The notes: a model not told the origin generated them from the sequence alone. 64,000 nt of DNA from Gracilaria vermiculophylla (GCA_019155205.2 JAHNZQ020000004.1:2326926-2390925); one strand, 5' to 3'; positions 34,486 to 47,689 are shown, numbered from the stretch's first letter. Program-made: numbers and translations.

Positions 34486-34945
34486 GAGGTCATTAAAAAG
34501 AGCTTTCTAACATCCAGTATGCGGATGATGTCTCGAAAGAATTGCCAAGCATATTGATTGCTTTTGTTTCATACTACTTCGAGAGGAGGCCCATTAACAA
34601 AGAACTAATGATTTAAAGACGCTTGGGCAGCCGCGAAGGCGTAGATTGTCGTTATTCGAACTGTACGAACAAACGTCATGAAGCGGTCGGTAATTTAGAA
34701 CAGAAGGCTGTTGGCTTCATTCATCTTCAAAAGCGGACCACAAGTGTCGATTGTGGCAAAATCGAGAGAAGCCCTGGTAATGCAAATCTTTTACTTGCTG
34801 GAGTTCTTCCGGAGTTTAACTTGGTTCTTTTCGAGTTATTTGCAGAACCGCTCAGTGTCGTAGCAGTTCACCATTGTGGCGGGCCTATAAAATTCCCAGC
34901 GAAGGGTTAAATAAAGTTTCCTCCCACCCGGGTATTCACCGAGTT

Positions 34946-36520
34946 TCACAAAGTATGACAGATGAATGACCTTCGGCTTGAAGGAGTGTGTGCAAGTTGT
35001 TGGTTGCGCTCCATGTTTTGGACCAGGTGTTCCATGTCGCTCTCTTTCAAAGGTATATCTCTTCCACCGCTCAGAAGGGCATGTAGTTTCATGCAGAATT
35101 GGTCCTCGAACTGTTCTTGGATCATCTCCTTCATGATGCTCGGCGTAGAATTTCCCAGTGAGGCGTGCTCAACGTCGCCTAAGGCGAGCACATCGTCAAT
35201 GTGCTGAAACTAATTGCATCAAAGGCCCAGTTGAGAGCTCTTGGGTCACTCTCCTTGGTAAAAAAGCAATTAATCTCGTCCTTTTCGGTATAGCCGACGG
35301 CTTTTGCTTACGTGAGAAAACGCAATACGGCATCGGCATGCGCGTTCTTTGCGCTTATATCGTAAGCCACGTCGAGCGTGAATTCCTCTGGGAGGAGCCT
35401 TCGCCCTATTCAGGGACGCAATAGATCGACTATATTCATCAGCCATCTAAAGCAAGAATCATACGTGAATGAGGTGGAGTGCACCCCATTTGAATAGAAA
35501 CGTATGGTGGAGAGCACACACAATACGGCAGGCCACTCCTTCTACGAAGCGGAATAGTTCCTTTCGGAAACATTGAGAGTCCCGGACCAAGATCCGATAG
35601 GTTTCCTCTCCCATCCGGAGTTGGTTTGATACAAAGCGAAGCCACTTTTGTGCCCCTTTTAATCCGTATCGACGGACGACAAGGGGCCCAACTCGGGGAA
35701 TGACAAGAAAGGAGTCGTTTTCACTGCCCTGATGAGGTACTGAAAAGCAGCCGAATAATCGGTGGTGAATGGCGAGAGCTTCGGCGGCGGCTCTTTCTAC
35801 TGTAACGCGTTAACCGGTGCGGCTGTATTCCAGTAATTTAGTATGAACCGTCGATAGACGTGAACTATTCCAAGGAAAGATCTCAACTCCGTTGCATCCA
35901 GGACAGTTCTCTCTCGGAGAGGAACCTGAATACAAATTTGTCGATCATAAGCCGTCTAGGAAGGATGATGTGACCTAGGTACTTCAAGTTATTGGTAAAT
36001 AAGTAACACTTCCTGAACTTCGGGGGGATATCTGCGTCACGCAGTACCGCCAACCCGTCCCGCATGTAGGTAAAATGAGGGTCCAATTTGATGGAAAAGA
36101 TGATGATCTCGTCAAAGTACATAAGTAAAGTCCGCAAATTGAATCGGTTGATGAGGACTTCGATAGCCCTCTGGAACGTTGCGGGTGTATTGGTCGGGCG
36201 AAAAGACACCCGGTTGAAGCGGTAGGACCCAGAGTGGAAACAAAAAGCCGTTTTGTTACGGTTTTTATTCCTGACGGGGACCCACCAGTAGCCCCAATTG
36301 ACGTCGACAGCCGTGAACACGATAGCATTACCGAGTGCGTCTATGCACTCGTCCATCCGAGAAATGAGGTAAGTTTCCCAGACAGCCACGGCATTCAGCC
36401 TGCGGTAGTCTGCATTGAATCTGCATGACCCATCGGCTTTTAGAGCAAGGAACACGGGGGACGGCCACGGAGATTGCGCTTACTCTATGACTTCTGCACG
36501 GAGCATGCGCTCCTCTCAGA
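34946..36520 (-). pseudogene. Reverse transcriptase and RNase H relic, family 2 (minus-strand element)
   Basis: 36455-35883 is one long RT frame: LALKADGSCRFNADYRRLNA, MDECIDALG, VFTAVDVNWGYW, KTAFCFHSGSYRF, TNTPATFQRAIEVL and MYFDEIIIFS. The active site, normally YLDD, reads YFDE. RNase H follows at 35645-35439 and nearby frames (PDGRG, then a disturbed EKECxAV block, then FTLDVAYDISAKNAHADAVLR). 35191-34946 is the connection to integrase and matches 8880-8996. This is the best-preserved RT of family 2 in the window. Confidence 0.75.
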
Positions 36521-37407
36521 ATTTTTCCTTCTTCCGAGCCTTCAAGTGAGCCGTGTATGGTGGTTGAACGACTGGCCGAGTGTTCGAAAACAAATTTATC
36601 CGATGTTCGGTGCGACGAATATGGCTTTGCGAGCCATTATACATAGGAGTAAGTTCCCGCGACGTTGCACGGAGACCTTCCTGATGCCAAACGATCATAT
36701 GGGATACATCCCGTTCTTTAAGAGCCATCGTGGGGTCAAAACGGTCGTAACAAGAGGAACGTAGAGATGGAGAGGCCGGACTAGCATAGGAGTCAGGCTT
36801 TCCAGCTTTCACGGTTCTTTGGGGTAAACCGGTGATTCCGTTGATGGCGGAGGCTCCCGGCGCATCGGCCGTCTTTCCATTTTCCGATTTCATGAACCCA
36901 AGTACCTGAGCGTCTATCACCAGTGTAGGGAACATCGCAAATGGATGTGGTGTGATGGAACTAATCACTTGGGTTTTAGCCAGATACTGGGCTGTGTCGC
37001 CCAGATGTGCGACAAAGATCTCAACTGGACAGTCTCCTACGACATGCACAATGCCGTTTGCCACGGCGATGCAACTTTACTCACGCAATAAGGTCAATGG
37101 CGAAACAACGCCCGAACCGACTCCAGTTTTTCATGTAGAGTGCCTCGTTGTGCAGCAGAGTGCGTATCTGATATTCCAATCGAGCCACGTGGACCTTTTT
37201 CAACAACTGCGGCGCCGGGGATACCACCCTAATGGCTGTGGATGGTCCCACTCCGTGTAAAATTTTATCCGTCATAGCCGTCAGCGTTCCACGGCCCCCC
37301 TGGTCTGCACTAGCTATCTCGGAAGTCACGACGTGGCGCTCTACGTTCTCTTGGTGGGACCGGCTCCAGTTCGATACCAACACCGCTCCAGCGCGTTTCC
37401 AACCCAT
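36516..37407 (-). pseudogene. Protease and RT N-terminal relic, family 2
   Basis: 37407-37081 contains ILHGVGPSTAIRV where a protease active site (I-x-DTGAGPS) is expected; Asp and Thr are gone. 37064-36516 contains IVHVVGDCPVEIFVAHLG and, near its end, LFSNTRPVVQPPYTAHLKARK, the segment that precedes the RT palm in this family (compare LLPNTRPIARSPYKTGP at 7114-7170). Assignment is by order and by the match to the family-2 element at 6-9.5 kb. Confidence 0.5.
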
Positions 37408-40400
37408 CGGAGGTATCCTTCACGACGGTGAAAGTCCGTTAACGGGTGACTTCCAAACGTTAACAATAAATGAAAAGAAAAATGGACATTAAAGTAACTC
37501 TGCAATTGGATCTCCATTTCGAAGTCCGGAGACCACTGTGTGTTGCAATACCCCTCGAAGAAAATTACCGCGAGAGATATCCGGAACCTTCTTCTTTCAA
37601 GGTGGTTCCGAGACAGAACTTTCCGCTGCCGCGGCACATGAGCCGGGCATGACTCCAATGCCAAGCTGTCGCAATGAATTCAGGAGGAAAGAAAAATGGA
37701 GAAACCGGCGATCCGGCAAGTCCTGTGAATAAAAAGGGTTCTTTTAGTTCGGTGAGATGTCCGTGAAATATACAAAGCTATCCCGGCACGGCTAGATAAT
37801 ATGTCGGGCCGCGCAGATATCGGATAAGGCACATTGTGGGGGTTGCGGACGTAGTCTTGAAAGGGACAAACCGGAGGTTCGGGAGGGGCCGTCCTTGTAC
37901 GAGGGTGAACCTGAAGGAAAGAAAGAGTAGTCCAGACCCTAGTTCTCGGCGTAACGGACGGTTGACTTCCATGTTCCATGGCGTACTTCCCCATGATGGA
38001 GAGAATTACCGGCATGGGCGGAAAGCTCAGAGAGTATATCTCGCTTGGTGCGATTTACTGGGCACGATGGCCAAAGTGCCGTCACTCTAAATACTTTAGC
38101 GCTAAGGCCGAAATATCGAAAACCCTAAAATAGCCGTGCGAAGCATGTGCCGTACAGCACCCATACTGTGGTCAACAAGCCGCGCGTGCAGGACGCACGC
38201 GTACCGGGAGGCCGTCCAGCACGCGTGTATCGTCGTGCTACACGCGCTGGGTTGACAACTATGGACTCCATTGTACAATTGGACGTGAATCGCGCCCGCG
38301 ACACTAACCTTTTCCATAAATAAGTCCTAGCCGGGGTACTGTGAATCGGTGGAGTGCCAAAAAGAACCTTTCTGGCGAGCGTTGCAATTAATGAAACACT
38401 GGGGACTTGTGTGATTAATTCGATTAGACGTTCAGGATCTAGTTTAGCTTATCACCCATTCTGAAGCTTGATTAAGGCAATGAGGCGTATATTTCTGGCT
38501 ATCCCGATAAACCTCGGGTTGATTTGGGTGCATAGTCTGTGTGATCCAAAATGCGTGTAGGGGAGTGCGAATGGTATTATGATATAGGGTTTTTTTTGGC
38601 TTTGAGGCCCGTCATCAATCAAGATGCTTTGTAGACATGCTTAACGAAGAGTTTGCACTTTGTACCAGTGAACGTTGCGAAAGCTTAAAATTCGTTACAT
38701 AATTTCCAGTTACCTCCAATCTTCACAAGTAGACGCAATATGAAATCCGGATCCTGTGTGGCCCCCAGTCGTCCCAAAATTTATTATTTTGAACAACCAG
38801 ACCAAGTATAAGTATCACGAAGCTTGTTAGGTCACATGATCGTGCATTACTGGACCGGGGCCGTGCATTTCACAAGAGAATAACTGTTGTATAAATTTAC
38901 ATGTCGAGCTTCGTGCCAAGTCTCAGTTATTCAAGCCAAAAGACAAACTGCTTATACAACTTTCTACCACCACCTTAATATTAGTGTGCATGAAAATACC
39001 GTTCCCAAAACCATGAATACGGGGCTGTGCAATGGAGGTCATAATTACATTATGCAACAAACTCATTTGACAGACTAGCTGGCCAGGGTAGTTCCGCTTT
39101 GCGTTTTGCGATGTTGTATTTGTCCGGGGAACATATTTCACAGCGGCCAAAGAGAGGAAATTAATTTAATTAAAAAGTGAGTAGGAAATCAAATGTTTTC
39201 TGCTCAGTCATGATTAGTACTTTCTAACGTGATGGTGACGTCAAATCGATACTAGGCACAGCATATAAATAATGTAATATTTTTGTTCATGAATCGTCCA
39301 AGAAGCTTGCCTTGATGGTATGGCCTAGTCGTATGGGCTGGATGGGCCAGGGGAGACTGAGTGCAAGGTGAACGCGCCCACCATATTTTGGGTTGGGAGC
39401 CCACTTTTGGGTAAAAAGTTCTTTAATAATAAAAATAAAAATGTGTGCAAAAGTAATATCTAAAAGGTTTAATCGAAAAATTTTAAGAAACAGAATTCTT
39501 CATCACTCTAAGTGAGTTTTATTTTCTCTGCTCGTTCGTTGCCGTTAAGAATTTGATTATGAACCAACAAATTATTTAACTCTATTCTAAATATATGCAA
39601 GCGCTCTACAGATTCGGTTTCAATGAGCTCTTCGACGCGCGTTTCTGCCCATTCCAAATTTTTTAGTGAAGCTGACGCCTATCGCATATATCTGGATGAG
39701 TCTGTGGTAAAATTCGTAATGATGGAAAGAGGTAACGCGTTCGGCACGACAAAAGAAGTAACCAAGTGAAAAGCACGATCTTTTTCCACAAACTCAGGCA
39801 TCCGGGGGTTGGCCTAGATTTCATTACAACAGAATCAGTACTAAATCCGAGAAGTTGAACACACTGAGGTATTTTTCCCGTTAACCAGATGCTTGCACAA
39901 AACATTTCGATTTTTTTGAAAATCGAACATGCGCCTCCCAAGTTTTGTGACTCACTGCAGGAAACCAATATTTTCCCAGTTCACGACTGCTTAGTGCGTT
40001 TCATTTTCGTAAAAGTCTCCGCTCCATAATGGCTTGTAGTGCCCGTAAATAATGTCATCATGATCATACATAAATGTGATAGTCAACCGGGTATCCAAAA
40101 CAACAAGGAAAAGGACTATCCGTGGCCTGATCTAGATGCGAACGTACAAAATGTTCATCATAGACCTCAGAGACTCAGCAAACATCGTGGTTTTTGCGAA
40201 AAGTATGTCAGAAAAAATTTTGCGTCCCCAACGCATAAATGTGTACTCCACGTACCAATTCTGCAGAAGGTAAGTCTCCAAAATCTCTCGTTGTTTTCAA
40301 ATTATGTTAGAAAATATATGCAGAATAGAGAGAGATTCTGGTGTCCGTCTGCAAAAAAAACGAATGCGGCGCATAGTTTCCATGATTTCTTGATGCATTG

Positions 40401-42722
40401 CTAGCGAAACATTAATAACAATTTACGTTGCCCTTCGGCACAGAAATGATCATGGTAATAATCTTCAATTATATCCAAAATACAGGCTTCAAATTGCTCA
40501 GATATTAAATTTATTGTGTTTCGTATGTCAAAAAGTTTTCACTCGACGGCCCTTTTTATATGCCGTATACAAAACGATGGCTAAACTTGAAGTACCTTTT
40601 GAATGCTTATCATCTGCGCGCTGTTCTTAACGGTAAAGAAAAAATACGATTCAAGTGTTTGATACGGTCTTTGAAACTCTGAAAAAAAATCAAATGATAG
40701 CTGTTTGAAAGCCTCGTTTCCTTGAAAACCAGAGGCTAGAACCATGTATGCTAATTGAAATCCAGCACTCTTGATAGGAGCTTTTATTGAAAACAGTTCT
40801 ATTGATTAAGAACTGGGTTTAAATGTGGATTGGATGCACACTTCTATGATTATGTGCTTGTTAACAATTTTTTGCGAGTACTTTGCCACGAAAGCAAAGC
40901 ATCCTAGAGCCTGATAAATAAAAATATTTAAAAAATATTTTGCTTATGCCAAATTCCTAATGGCGGAGAGAAGTGGGACATTTTCGAGGCCAAATCGTCC
41001 CACAATAAAACGTATCCATGCATAGCAAACATTATAATATGGGACGTATGTATATTTTGTCTACATACAGGATGATGTGCGCAATACATTAGAATATGAA
41101 ACGAAACAAGACTTTGCAAGGTCCATGTTTTTAAGTTTAACTCCTTGACAAAGAGTTAGACAAATAGCACAATAATACACTGTAGACCATAACGAGAATG
41201 TAACTTTCGAATAAAACCATTATGAATCATGTCTTGAGAACTATTTTTTTGTGTGAAGCGAATTTGACATTCCATTTAAAGTTTTTAAGTACTGAGACTC
41301 TTCAATACAAGAATTAAAAATCATCAAAACCCAATGTCTCTTAATAGGGTTTTAAAATACAATTTTGATGTAAAATAGTTTTTTACGATGTTACTAGATT
41401 TTAACAACATTATATGCGTTTCCTCGACAGTTTTTCGTCTTTTTTTTTATGAACGTGATTGATATCTTTAGACAAAAAATTCTAGAACAGGATGAAAAAC
41501 GCATTTGTTTTATAAGAATGGTTGCCTTATTGTATGGGCACAAATTCCATTGCAAGAAAGCCGAAAATGGTTGTCGGGCAACCGGAAGGGTTTCTGTGGC
41601 ATACAGTTCTAATAAAACATTTTAGCACTCAGATTATGACACTGAATGCTGTCCTGCACCAGAAAGAACTAATGCTGCGTCATAGATGCTTGGCATAGAT
41701 GTCGAAAAGGATTTATTATATAAATTTGATGGGTTCTCTATAGTTATGGGATAAAGTTTTCACAGAGGCATGTCCTGAATAATAGTTGCTGCAGAAAACG
41801 AAATGAATATACAGACATGTATACAGCACCAAAGCACACCGTAAAGCTAAGCAGAAAATGGTAATGGAGCGTGAAAGGTTATGTAAATAGAAAGTGATTC
41901 TTTCTAATGTTCAGCTTACAATAATGAACGAAAGCAATTGTTTTTTATATCGAAGGTTCAATTATAAATAGAAAACCTCTTTTTCTCGTATTGAGAGCTT
42001 TTAGGGGAGTTCTGAGAAATTCAATAGGAAGTGATCCCCGAAACAGTTTCCTTGCTTTCTTTTAAATAAATTAGATGCGGTCCATTTTGCTTAAGGAACA
42101 GCTTCTGATGCACAGACTTTGCTCCACGCAGAACCTGTGTGACCTGCATGGTTCCATGTGGTATATTATTGGGGACGAAGTTTATCGTGTAGGTATCGAT
42201 GTCCAAAATTATTTTCAAGTAGTTGATCAGCCGACTCACAACAGAAGTGCCGTGGAGTTTTAACGCTCCGGCTTCCATTTGCTGCTTTATACAGTTCCCA
42301 TGCATCCAAAATGAAATTTTTCATTAAAGAAAAAAGTGCTCAAAATGACCACTCTTTCACTTCTATTTTCTTCTCAGGATTTAAATGATCTGGTCAGCAT
42401 CTGTCATGGCGATCGATCAATGAACATTTTTTGTAATATTTTTCACAAATCTCAGGAATTGCAACCTCAAATTCCATTTTTTAGAAATACTTTCCCTCGT
42501 TTCCATCGCTCCCTGACAATAAGCGTCCCTAGATTAACCGTGCTCGAGGTTGAAATAAAATACTTTCTGTCTCGACACATCCACAATACGGCCATTATAG
42601 CAATATTAGGCACGCTTTTGTTTGAAATCATATATAAAAAGTCAACTCTGTTCCTTTAATGAATTTCAGAAAAGCATTACATAGGAAATTCTTGAAAAGA
42701 ATTTTGGATTACTCGCAACCCT
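37408..42722. other. AT-rich region, no convincing gene
   Basis: Long stretch, strongly AT-rich from about 38.4 kb, with poly-A/T runs and short open frames. 37.4-38.35 kb may hold the remains of gag and LTR of the minus-strand family-2 element, but nothing is diagnostic. A minus-strand 54-codon end (39670-39510; LEWAETRVEELIE...) looks protein-like but I cannot place it. 42305-42021 (minus) may be a trailing part of the piggyBac relic. Confidence 0.35.
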
Positions 42723-43530
42723 TTACCTTGAGTTCTCTACCGGTGTTGACAGATGTAAAAAAAAATCAGCACTTGCCCAACTATCTGATCCAAACCACAG
42801 TTGTACAAAACGGAGTAGAATAACCATTTCATGGGCAATATCGGAACCAGAATCTTGTTCCAGATTATTTACACCCATATTGAGGTCAATATTCAGCATT
42901 GCACTACTTCGTCCACAACATACAGCTACCATTTCAAGACTATTTTTGGGCTTTTTGTCCAATGCTGTATAATCGGGAAGTTCAAAATCAATCCAATGCC
43001 CTCCTAATTCGTACCGGCATGACATTCCTTCGCCGACACATAAAGAATATGATGGCATCACAAGCGGACGGCGATGACTTTAGATTGCCGTCACAAAATC
43101 GCCTGTGAAGGACCATCTGACGATTTCTTGCTCTTCAGTCACACCATTTCCACTAAAACTTATAAAATTCCTAAAGCGTTCCGAACTGTATCGTTACATA
43201 CCAAGCCCAATGTTAGGTTGTGGAAAAAGTTTGAAAAAGGTTCAATGCTCCGAAGATCTCTTTTGTCAGAAGCCTCAATACGAGTTATTACAATAAGAAC
43301 TCCAAAAACTTTGAGCAGCTCCCCTCCTGAAGTCTCACGAGCGCCTTTGCTTTCTAGTCGAATTTTTGTTCTGCTCACAATAAGTTCCAGATGATTCACA
43401 AAAAACATCCAGAAAAAAAAACCAATGCCTTCATCTCTGAAAAGGCGTGCGGGGATTAGATAAAATCTTCCGCTAGGCCAATAAATTTCCACGGATGCAG
43501 TTGCATAAAACTATTCAGAGGACGTCACGA
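42723..43530 (-). pseudogene. piggyBac-type transposase relic 2
   Basis: 43492-43160 (minus) has ETSGGELLKVFGVLIVITRIE and KRDLRSIEPFSNF. 43061-42723 has LCVGEGMSCRYELGGHWIDF, DYTALDKKPKNSLEM, CCGRSSAMLNIDL and WFGSDSWASADFFLHLST. These are the same blocks as in the relic at 21.5-23.0 kb. Here the first catalytic Asp (VDESM in relatives) is Gly, while the second (ADFF for ADSYF) is kept, the reverse of relic 1. Dead copy of a related element on the opposite strand. Confidence 0.75.
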
Positions 43531-44244
43531 TCAACAGGTTTCCCATTTCCGACCATGTGCCATAGATTATTTGCACGTTGCATGCTGATTTTCGTCACCT
43601 GGTTGCTTCTGCTAATTTTGCACATCCTGTGGCATCACAGTATCTCCATCTTCACCATTTTCGATGTTTTCCGAGTAATTCGTAGTGTTTGGGGTTTCGG
43701 ACGCGCAGAGGGGCTCGTAAACAGTACTTCCAAGTTTAAAACTAGAATAATTATAGTAAAGCCTTTCTCATGAATGGATAAACTGAAGTTTATTCTCAAG
43801 AATATGATATTTTGAATGTTGATTCTGCCAACATCAACATTTTAAACCTTTCCTCGTACTGTAGTTGATTTCCAAAAATATCAAAAGTAGCGCAACAATT
43901 TGCGTCACTAGTAATTAGGCGAATGTGGCTGTTGAAATATGTTCCAGTAGTTCTGCGAGGATCTGTAGACCATGCAATTGTTTACGAATGTTGTTTACGA
44001 CTTTGATTGATATAACAGTTGCACCGGACCCTTGATCGTTGTGGAAATCGTTCAGGGCAGCCGGCGTCGAGAACAAGATAAGGATATGAAAACAAGGAAT
44101 GGGAAAAGTTCTAATGATTTCACATAATTACTCAGTGATTAAAACTGTCCTCATATGAATTCGATAGTCAGATAGACACTAGTGAGCACAAACTAGACTT
44201 TGAGCTCTATACAGTAGTAGCCTCGATGCAAGTGACATCAACGA
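43531..44244. other. No gene recognised
   Basis: AT-rich spacer between the piggyBac relic and the Harbinger element. A short plus-strand frame at 43495-43773 shows no recognisable motif. Confidence 0.4.
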
Positions 44245-44437
44245 GTGGCTCCGAATAACACAGAAACACAGTTTGTGTATGCACCACGGTCATCAACCTT
44301 CAGTATTTGTGTAAACACGAACAGGCAATTTTCTCGACCTTCAGTCGCGGGTGAAGTAGTTTCTGCGCGCGCACAAACGAGCAATTGGCTTTGCTTTCAA
44401 ATCGCGCCAAGCACGAAGCAGCACAGTCACGGTCCTC

Positions 44438-44770
44438 TACCGCTGTTCAGACGTTCCTGATCCCAATCTCGCTCACCACGCCCCGCTTCCCCACCACCGT
44501 CGCGATCCGCTTCGGGCCCAAAAGCAGCTTACACACAGTTCCCTACCGCTGCTTTAACTTGCTTCATACCAACCACCCCCCCACGTAGCGCTTTGTCTCT
44601 ACCGCTGCACACAACTTCAAGTTCAACGCAGAAAGCATAACCAGCACGGTCCTTTACCGCTCTTTCAACTTGATCCATTCTAATGATTTCACCACGCGCC
44701 GCCTTTCCTTTACCGCCACAAACTGCTTCAGGCTCCTTGCGAGACACAGCTCGGGCTTGTTCGTAATCGC
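44438..44770. repeat. Degenerate tandem repeat, period about 55 bp, in the Harbinger 5' region
   Basis: TACCGCT/TACCGCC recurs at 44438, 44544, 44600, 44655 and 44711. The last four are spaced 55-56 bp, and the first gap is about two periods. Neighbouring bases (CTTTAACTTG, CTTTCAACTTG, CACAACTTCAAG) are partly conserved. It lies just upstream of the SANT gene. It may be a binding array for the SANT protein or transposase, which is inference. Confidence 0.55.
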
Positions 44771-44953
44771 TTTTGCAAACCGAACGAGAACCCTTGCGGT
44801 ACTCCCACGTACTTTTTCACTCTCCGCTTCAACAGTGTGCAACAGCGGCAGTTCGTATCAAACACCGCACCTGTTTAACCTACAGCTTGTCTCCGAATCG
44901 TTTTATCCCTACCTTGCCTACAAATCAACCCTACCTCACTATTGATTGCAAAC

Positions 44954-46054
44954 ATGGCACAATCAAACTGGAATGGTGACCCTGAGATTTCAGCTCGCCA
45001 CACCTTAAATTCTCACGCTCCTTGTCCCGCTACACCAAATGGTCAAGTTCAAGCTCCCAAACTTCTCATTGAAGACCAATGCCCTCGTTACGCAGGCGCA
45101 GCGAATATATCAACGACCACGCTCTCTGTTGCATCCAATCGCAACACATTTTTTAATATTGATAGTTCAACGACCACGCAAAGGCTTCCGCCGTTAAGGA
45201 AAAATCACAACTCAAGCCCAAAGCCAAACCACGTCACAAGCAATATACACACAGGACAGAAGCAGAGTCGGAAAGAATTCATGAAAGGACGCACATCTAC
45301 TGGTCGACGGGCAACATTTACCGAGAAAGAAATACACAGTTGGTTGGATGTTCTTGAACAGGAACTCCCCATCGGTGCGGATGAGTTGGACATCATAATC
45401 GCCATACACCAAACCAAATACCCTGCGGAGAACAGAAGTGCTGATTCTCTACGGAGAAAATTCGCGCTAATATATCGAAAAGCCGAACCCACAAGAGATC
45501 CGCGAATTCCACTTTCAGTTCAAAGAGCCAAAAATATCAAAAAGACGTGATCGAAAAAATTGATATTGGAGATGGTGATGACAGCGTTGTTGATGGGTTG
45601 TTTAGTGGCGAAGAATTTAATGAGCATCAACAGACAGTGACAGACACAGATCAACAAAAGGTACGCGGTGAAAATGAAGAAGCAATACTTCCTCTACGAT
45701 CCGATACACCGTCCGCCACCATCCCTGCGTACCCCATTGTTCACAAAAAGGCTCGACTGGTCGACAAGCAGGACATGGATGTCCTCGAAACATTCAAAGC
45801 CTCCCTTCTCCAAGAAAGAGAGTACCGAATAGCTGAAAGAGAGCAGACAGAACGCGAAAGAGAGGTGGCCAAAGAAAGGACAAGAGGAAGCTCGCATTGG
45901 ACGCGAACAGCGGGAGGAGGAGAAAAAGATTCGGGTGGAGAAGCGCGAAGAATCTTGGAAGCAGCGTGAGGAAGACCGACCAAGTCGGGACTCGTTCATG
46001 CAAATGTTTATGATGTTTCTTCCAAAAGGTCAAGGCCCAGGCTGTGAATCTTAG
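44954..46054 (+). pseudogene. SANT/Myb-like DNA-binding partner of Harbinger transposase (DUF6818-like)
   Basis: The reading starts at ATG 44954. The first half is Ser/Thr/Asn-rich and disordered-looking. Residues from about 115 (RATFTEKEIHSWLDVLEQELPIG, then SADSLRRKFALIYRK) form the trihelical SANT-like domain, strongly resembling DUF6818 proteins of oomycetes and algae. A frameshift near 45540 moves to the frame of IEKIDIGDGDD..., and a second near 45880 leads to a charged coiled-coil tail (REQREEEKKIRVEKREESW) ending at TAG 46052-46054; about 365 residues in all. In PIF/Harbinger elements such a protein recruits transposase to the element ends and the nucleus. Convergent with the transposase gene. 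Two frameshifts suggest a dead copy, unless they are sequencing errors. Confidence 0.75.
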
Positions 46055-46072
46055 TAGTCCGGCACTCACAAT

Positions 46073-47230
46073 TTAGTTGAACAAAATAGAGTTTGCTTCT
46101 ACGCTGAGGTGCGGCAGAAAGGTGTGCAGTATATGATTGGCACCCACTAGTCTCGTTCGAGCATTAAAAAGCCGCACGACGAAGTTCAGAACGAGTTTTT
46201 TTTCACCACGTTCTTCATAAATAAAGCGGTCATTTAAAAGAGGAAATGAGCCTTCGAAATCTCTCATACCCCATTCTGAAGCTTGTCAAGCAGACATTGC
46301 CTGTCGTGTCTTCAGAAGTTAAGTTCTGCTGTTCGTGGGAGGTAGTTTTCGTGATTACCTCACTAGAAATGGGTAAAGTCCTTTGCTTAATGCAGAATCA
46401 ACAACACAAGTGGCCCCAGTCTCTTTGTGCACACAATCTAGTTTCTCGTGTATCTTTTTCCACTCTACTACAACTGAGTAATGCATTGATCCTGGAGCAT
46501 TGTAGGCGGCTGCAATAACTACATCTGCTGGCACAAAAACAAGGACATTTCCAACAAAATTGTCATGCTTCCAGCCGTTATAAAACATGTTCTGGATCAT
46601 GTTATTTCCACTTTGTTGCAAGTAAATTTTCAATCCATCAGGCATTGCGTAAACATCTTCAAGAAGCGAGTATTCTTCACTGATAGCAGTTTTGTAGCTA
46701 GCACGTTTTGCAGCGTTTGGCATGCATATTCTGCCGTTTTCATTATTTCGCACCGCCCGTAGCAAAAGTTTTCGTCCAAAATGCAGAAACATAGAGCAAA
46801 CAGAAGATGTTATGTCAAATATCATTGAAAGCACCGTCGTAAAACCTCTGGTTTGGTTCCATGAAAGCGTCAATCCTAGACAGTGCACTGCCGTAAGGAA
46901 TTGTGGACGAACTCTTGGTTTTGCTTTTAGGGGAATTATGCAGATGTGTTCTTCTAAACTATACGAAGTGTAGGTTGCGTGAAGTAGTTCCAACAAAGAA
47001 GGTAAATATGCAAACGATTTGTAGTCAAAGCCGCAGAGAGTTTTTAAATATCGATCGCTTCCTGAGCCAAAGAGCATCATGAAAGCTGATGAAGATGGAT
47101 GATGTAATGCTTCACGAGTGATGCGGCGATCACGACGTTTTCTGCCACTTATTGATAGTCTTTTCCGAAATTCTATTGACCGAGTTTTTTTTGCTTGCTG
47201 TAGTTGTAAAAGAAAGAAGAGTGGGTTCAT
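46073..47230 (-). pseudogene. PIF/Harbinger DDE transposase
   Basis: ATG 47230 opens 291 codons to a TAA at 46355, after which homologous reading continues in other frames to the stop at 46073. First catalytic block: YAMPDGLKIYLQQSGNN (Asp kept). Second: NAPGSMHYSVVVEWKKI, where relatives have HDS, so the catalytic Asp has become Tyr. Then CVVDSALSKGLYPFLVR. After the frameshift come ASEWGMRDFEGSFPLLNDRF, with the catalytic Glu, and IYEERGEKKLVLNFVVRLFNAR to the C-terminus (LPHLSVEANSI). The family cuts and inserts DNA, usually at TWA sites, with its SANT partner. The Tyr substitution and frameshift mean this copy cannot be active. Confidence 0.8.
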
Positions 47231-47689
47231 AGCTACAAGAAGAGTGTGTTAGAAGCCCCTTCATGAGACTGGCGTTGGAGAAAACCAAGGTCGGGGGCAC
47301 ATGCTGACTAGGTGGGGTCTGGAGTGAGGGTGCTGGAGGTGATGCTCGGGCAAAGGGCTCTTAGCAATCTGTGTTTGTTAAGAACCACGGTGCACAACTG
47401 CAATGTGCGGAGTCATGTGCGCTTGTATTTTCAGTGCATGATCAAGAAATGGTACAGAAAAATTAAATGATGTTTGACGACGTCTGTGTGCACATAATGG
47501 GTTTTTTTTTCGGAGTCGCTCAATGTTTTAGGTACATTCTGTACCAAAATTTTATCACTTTCGTGTCCAAGTAAAAGAATTGGTATTTTGGGACTGTTAG
47601 ACTACAACATGAAGATTTAAAATAAAGAAAAGTCCAAAAACCGTTTCATGACCATAGCATCTCTATGAATTTACAGTCTCTATTGATAA

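Larger units (their letters stand above)
44245..47388. mobile_element. PIF/Harbinger DNA transposon, two convergent genes
   Basis: The interior holds the two genes that define the superfamily: a SANT/Myb-like protein (44954-46054, plus) and a DDE transposase (47230-46073, minus), with stop codons 18 bp apart. Candidate inverted ends are GTGGCTCCGAATAACACAG at 44245-44263 and, in reverse complement, GTGGTTCTTAACAAACACAG at 47369-47388, about 15 of 20 matching. No 3-bp target duplication is evident there, so the outer limits are tentative. Confidence 0.7.
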
